From Phoronis australis (Eukaryota > Phoronida > Phoronidae): DNA of 62,000 nt. The translations under genes and the position numbers were made by a program. Positions 58,991 through 62,000 of the stretch are shown here, in pieces. The stretch is taken from contig NMRA01000252.1 in the NCBI GenBank assembly GCA_002633005.1, forward strand, positions 1,672 through 63,671, given 5' to 3'. Below the pieces are notes generated by a model. It was not told the DNA's origin. It did not search any database and was given only the letters and a program-made list of their open reading frames with translations. The number at the start of each line of letters is the position of its first letter. Within the stretch, counting starts at the first letter, position 1.

Positions 58991-60354
58991 CGGTCCATGC
59001 ATACTCGGGAACCCAATGATCGTCCGCCTAAGCATAAAACCGGCTTGTTGTCGTACTCACCCAATTATTCCACTTCTAAGTTTTGCTCTGCATAGAACTT
59101 GATTTGACTCTCACAAATCCATAGTATTAGTTGATTCAAAAGTTTTCTTTTATTTATGCCGAGTTGTTTGAACTGTGCAGTGCTTTTCGGCAGCCATTTT
59201 ATAATGACTCCTATGGTCGTCATATGCTGCCGCCTTTTGAAAGAACACAAAACCACACAGAAAAAGGCCAAGAAAATAGTGGAAAGTGGTTTACAAGAAT
59301 TCAACCACAAACTGTTAAATCGATTAAAATTGATTTAGAATTTCAGTTATGGAAAATCGCAAACGGTTTTATTCCAGATAGACCTTACTAATTTTCTATT
59401 TGTGTCCTCTTTATTTGACTTTTTGCCCTTGCTGTTTTAAACACCACTTATCTCTGCTGTCTTTCTTTTTCTTTTCAGTCTTTCTTCATTCTCTGTTAAC
59501 ACCTTGTCAGCCAAAACAGAACTGTAACTCTTTGAGACTTTGTCGGTGCAAGTTAATCATTGAACCTCAATACTATTGTTCTAATAAATTACCCAATCTT
59601 ATTGTTTGATTTTTTCTCACCTTTAACAGGCTTCTCAGTACAATCATAAATAAATGAATAAATACCCAAGTTGTATTTGCATTTTATTGCTCAATCTCTT
59701 CTTTTATTTTTGATTATGTCATGCTGTGTTGTATGTATAACAATGCAATATAGTGAAATAAAGTCAATATGTTTTACTTTATTGGTTTCCATTCTCTATC
59801 AATTCAAGTATTTTAATTTCTTCAAATAAATTCAAAATGCTTTAACCAAAAATTTCAACATAAATGTTGAGCTCAGTACTTTATTTTGCAATAAAAAACA
59901 AGTGGACAATATTTTGATGACCAAGGCGTGGGCCGAAATTGTTAAGCACCCACGGTGTTCCATTTGTCTGCTGCGTTTTTCGTTTGGCCTAACAGGTGTC
60001 GGTGCCTGGGACAAATAGATACATTGCATAAACAATCCCTAAGTTGTTTTTTGTTCCGTCTGAAGAAAATTAATTTCGAAAATATCTTCTGAAAATGAAC
60101 AAAAAAGTGCATTTGCAAAATCTACAAGTTTTTAAGTGGTCTCAAAAAACAGTCGGTAAATGCATTAATTTTAGTCTCAGTTTTTCCATGCGCGTTTTTC
60201 CCGAGAGGTTAGTACCTAAAGTGCAGACGAGCACTCCAAATTGGATCGCTAAGTCCCGCGTGGCTGTGCTGCACGCGAAAGAAGATGGCGGACGACCTTT
60301 GGATCCTGACGACGATAGGTATTCGGACTATACTGTAGTCTATGACCACACCTG

Positions 60355-60515
60355 CCAGTGGCAGATTTAGAGGGGGGACCAAGGAGGCCATGGTCCCCCT
60401 AAAATTCTTCCAGATTCCATGTGGCAGTTGGGGGCTGCGAATGTCTGACGGGCAAAATCCTGGCTAATACTCTGTTGTGGCCCCCCTAACTCAAAATCCT
60501 GGATCCGCCCTGCGT
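60355..60515. mobile_element. Short inverted-repeat element related to 596-755
   Basis: The left end is CCAGTGGCAGATTTAGAGGG. The right end in reverse complement is GGGCGGATCCAGGATTTTGA. The interior has C-rich and G-rich tracts. It resembles the copy at the other end of the window. Confidence 0.5.
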
Positions 60516-60695
60516 GCAATTCAAAACAGTTGACAGCGAGTTACAAATCACACATTTGGAACCCTCATGCAGAATGATTGCAATAAAAAAGTAAAGTTTT
60601 AAATGACGGATTCATTGTGTGACACAAGACTGATAAGTTTTGCTCGCACAGATTTGAATAAAAGTACTGTTGTGTAATTTTACTCAAGTCAGTGT

Positions 60696-60832
60696 ATAAT
60701 GTAGTGATAAATATAGATTATTACATGGCGAAGTCGTTATCCCCCGTTATCTAGAGCCCTCGAGGATTTTGGAGGGCTCTAGATAAGGGGGATAACGACT
60801 GAGAACATGTACTAATCTATTTATACCACATA
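60696..60832. mobile_element. Near-perfect hairpin MITE, about 130 bp
   Basis: The inner arms TCGTTATCCCCCGTTATCTA..GAGCCCT and the complement (AGGGCTCTAGATAAGGGGGA..TAACGA) are almost perfect. The outer arms ATAAATATAGATTATTACATG and CATGTACTAATCTATTTAT also pair. The loop is about 12 nt. Confidence 0.85.
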
Positions 60833-61366
60833 CTGAACGAGATACATTGCAATGAATCGATCTACCTTTCTCGACTCGCCTCGGCTTTGTAACTACTTTC
60901 TATGTCAGAGGCCCGGGGTCGGAGGTCGTGACCTTTTAAGAAAAGCCGAGCTATTTTTGTCAAATAATGCTTATATTCAAAACCAATTGAAAATTTAAAC
61001 AAAATAGAAATAAAGTGTATTATATAAATTAAGGTTTAGCAGCTGTTATAGCTTACGACACATTTTATCACGCTAAGCTTCGACCGGGAAAATATCGTCT
61101 GCTAAAGTACGTTACCACTACTAACTGACTATAATGCTCAAGTCAAAGGATCCCGACGACACGATACCCGCATTCAAATTGGAGATCAGTGTTTTACAAG
61201 TGAGAGAACACGAGAGAAAAATTTCACTGAATTAAAATATCGTTTTTATGGAAATTTTGCGTCTTATTTTTCATAGCGTATAAATGTCGGTGCAATGCTC
61301 TTTGCTGAACATGCGATTGTTGCGCGTGCTCATTTAAGTATTCTATTTTCACGTTCGGTGGCGTCA

Positions 61367-61455
61367 GGCGCTGAGTGTTGCAGTGGTAAAGTCGGCGACT
61401 CGAAACTCTTGAGGCCCGGGTTCGAATCCGGCCTCGGTTTCCCGCCAAAATGGTA
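61367..61455 (+). mobile_element. tRNA-like SINE head
   Basis: Contains a box-A-like TGTTGCAGTGGTAAAGTCGG and a perfect box B GGTTCGAATCC. The T-arm has two mismatched pairs and the acceptor ends do not pair, so a functional tRNA is unlikely. It is more likely the tRNA-derived head of a SINE, followed by TTGTGAGATAACTTTATGTG. Confidence 0.5.
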
Positions 61456-62000
61456 TCTCACTTGTGAGATAACTTTATGTGTTATTCCACGGTTGTACCT
61501 GCCACTCGAGGCTAATATTGCGATATAAAAACACGTGATACTCATCTACAATCTTACGATTTCCTAAGCTTGGACAAAAGACAAAAACACCCAAGCGCTC
61601 CTCTCTAACCATGTTAGTAACGTCTTCCTCAATCATTCTGAAGACAGTGGCACGAACACTGAAAGCGAGTTAGAGCAGTCCTAAGATTTTTATCCTTCAT
61701 GCATAGCAAATATTTTTCCGGATTTCATAAACTTTTGAATTTCATGCAGAAATCCAACTTGCGATTGCAGCTGATGCATTTGCTGCCAGGTCTGTATAGC
61801 ACAGTCATTTACCCTCTGTATGAACTGAGATAAGAAATTGGCATTGTTTCTAACTTCCTGACAAGTCTGAACAAAACCAAATCCGTGTTTGAATAAAAAG
61901 TTTCTAACCTCTGTACACTAAGTTTTGCGTCCAGATTCATCAAGCTAACGAATTACTTTATACCCGGACTTTGGAAGTCTATCATTTCTCATATCCAGTA
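61456..62000. other. Right-edge sequence; nothing recognised
   Basis: A+T-rich sequence with only short open frames. No domain, repeat or splice signal could be tied to a gene. Confidence 0.5.

Noticed and set aside
59065-59391. Overlapping short frames on both strands near 59.1-59.4 kb
   Set aside because: No domain or splice support was found; lysine- and asparagine-rich translation of A+T-rich sequence explains them.
61367-61455. Functional tRNA gene
   Set aside because: Box A and box B are good, but the T-arm has mismatches and the acceptor stem does not pair, so a SINE head is more likely.

Overview
This is an invertebrate animal genomic window. Genes are split into many short exons with GT-AG introns, the sequence looks A+T-rich, and the introns are full of minisatellites, SINEs and small hairpin elements. 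The gene content (a Notch ligand, SHPRH, a probable brambleberry homologue) is metazoan. A marine deuterostome or similar invertebrate is plausible, but the species cannot be fixed from sequence alone. No operons, ribosome binding sites, CRISPR arrays or bacterial features are present.

Layout. (1) 1521-1784, minus: first exon of a small secreted or membrane protein resembling brambleberry/KAR5 nuclear-fusion proteins; the rest lies off the left edge. (2) 2764-37820, plus: a complete SHPRH orthologue. I chained 27 exons with matching splice phases into 4626 nt (1541 aa), with a split SNF2 helicase, PHD finger and RING finger but no linker-histone H15 domain. (3) 38199-55958, minus: a complete DSL-family Notch ligand in 13 phase-matched exons, 3102 nt (1033 aa): signal peptide, MNNL, DSL, 16 EGF repeats (13 in one 1434-nt exon), juxtamembrane region, one transmembrane helix and a tyrosine-rich tail. 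(4) 55959-62000: no gene recognised; repeats, two hairpin elements and a tRNA-like SINE.

The probable brambleberry gene and SHPRH are divergent, with 979 bp between their start codons. SHPRH and the Notch ligand converge tail to tail, with 378 bp between stop codons. The three genes have no obvious shared pathway: nuclear fusion, ubiquitin-linked chromatin repair and Notch signalling.

Most notable: SHPRH lacking its histone-linker domain by direct exon continuity; a row of decayed EGF repeats in the intron after the EGF exon; a one-residue-compacted EGF array that cannot carry the O-fucose consensus but keeps the O-glucose consensus; a tyrosine-motif tail on a Notch ligand; an intronic repeat family carrying about eleven same-orientation CTCF-like core motifs; several small tandem duplications that create decoy splice acceptors; and five single-N positions, each flanked by an unmerged overlap that falsely duplicates sequence, including exons.
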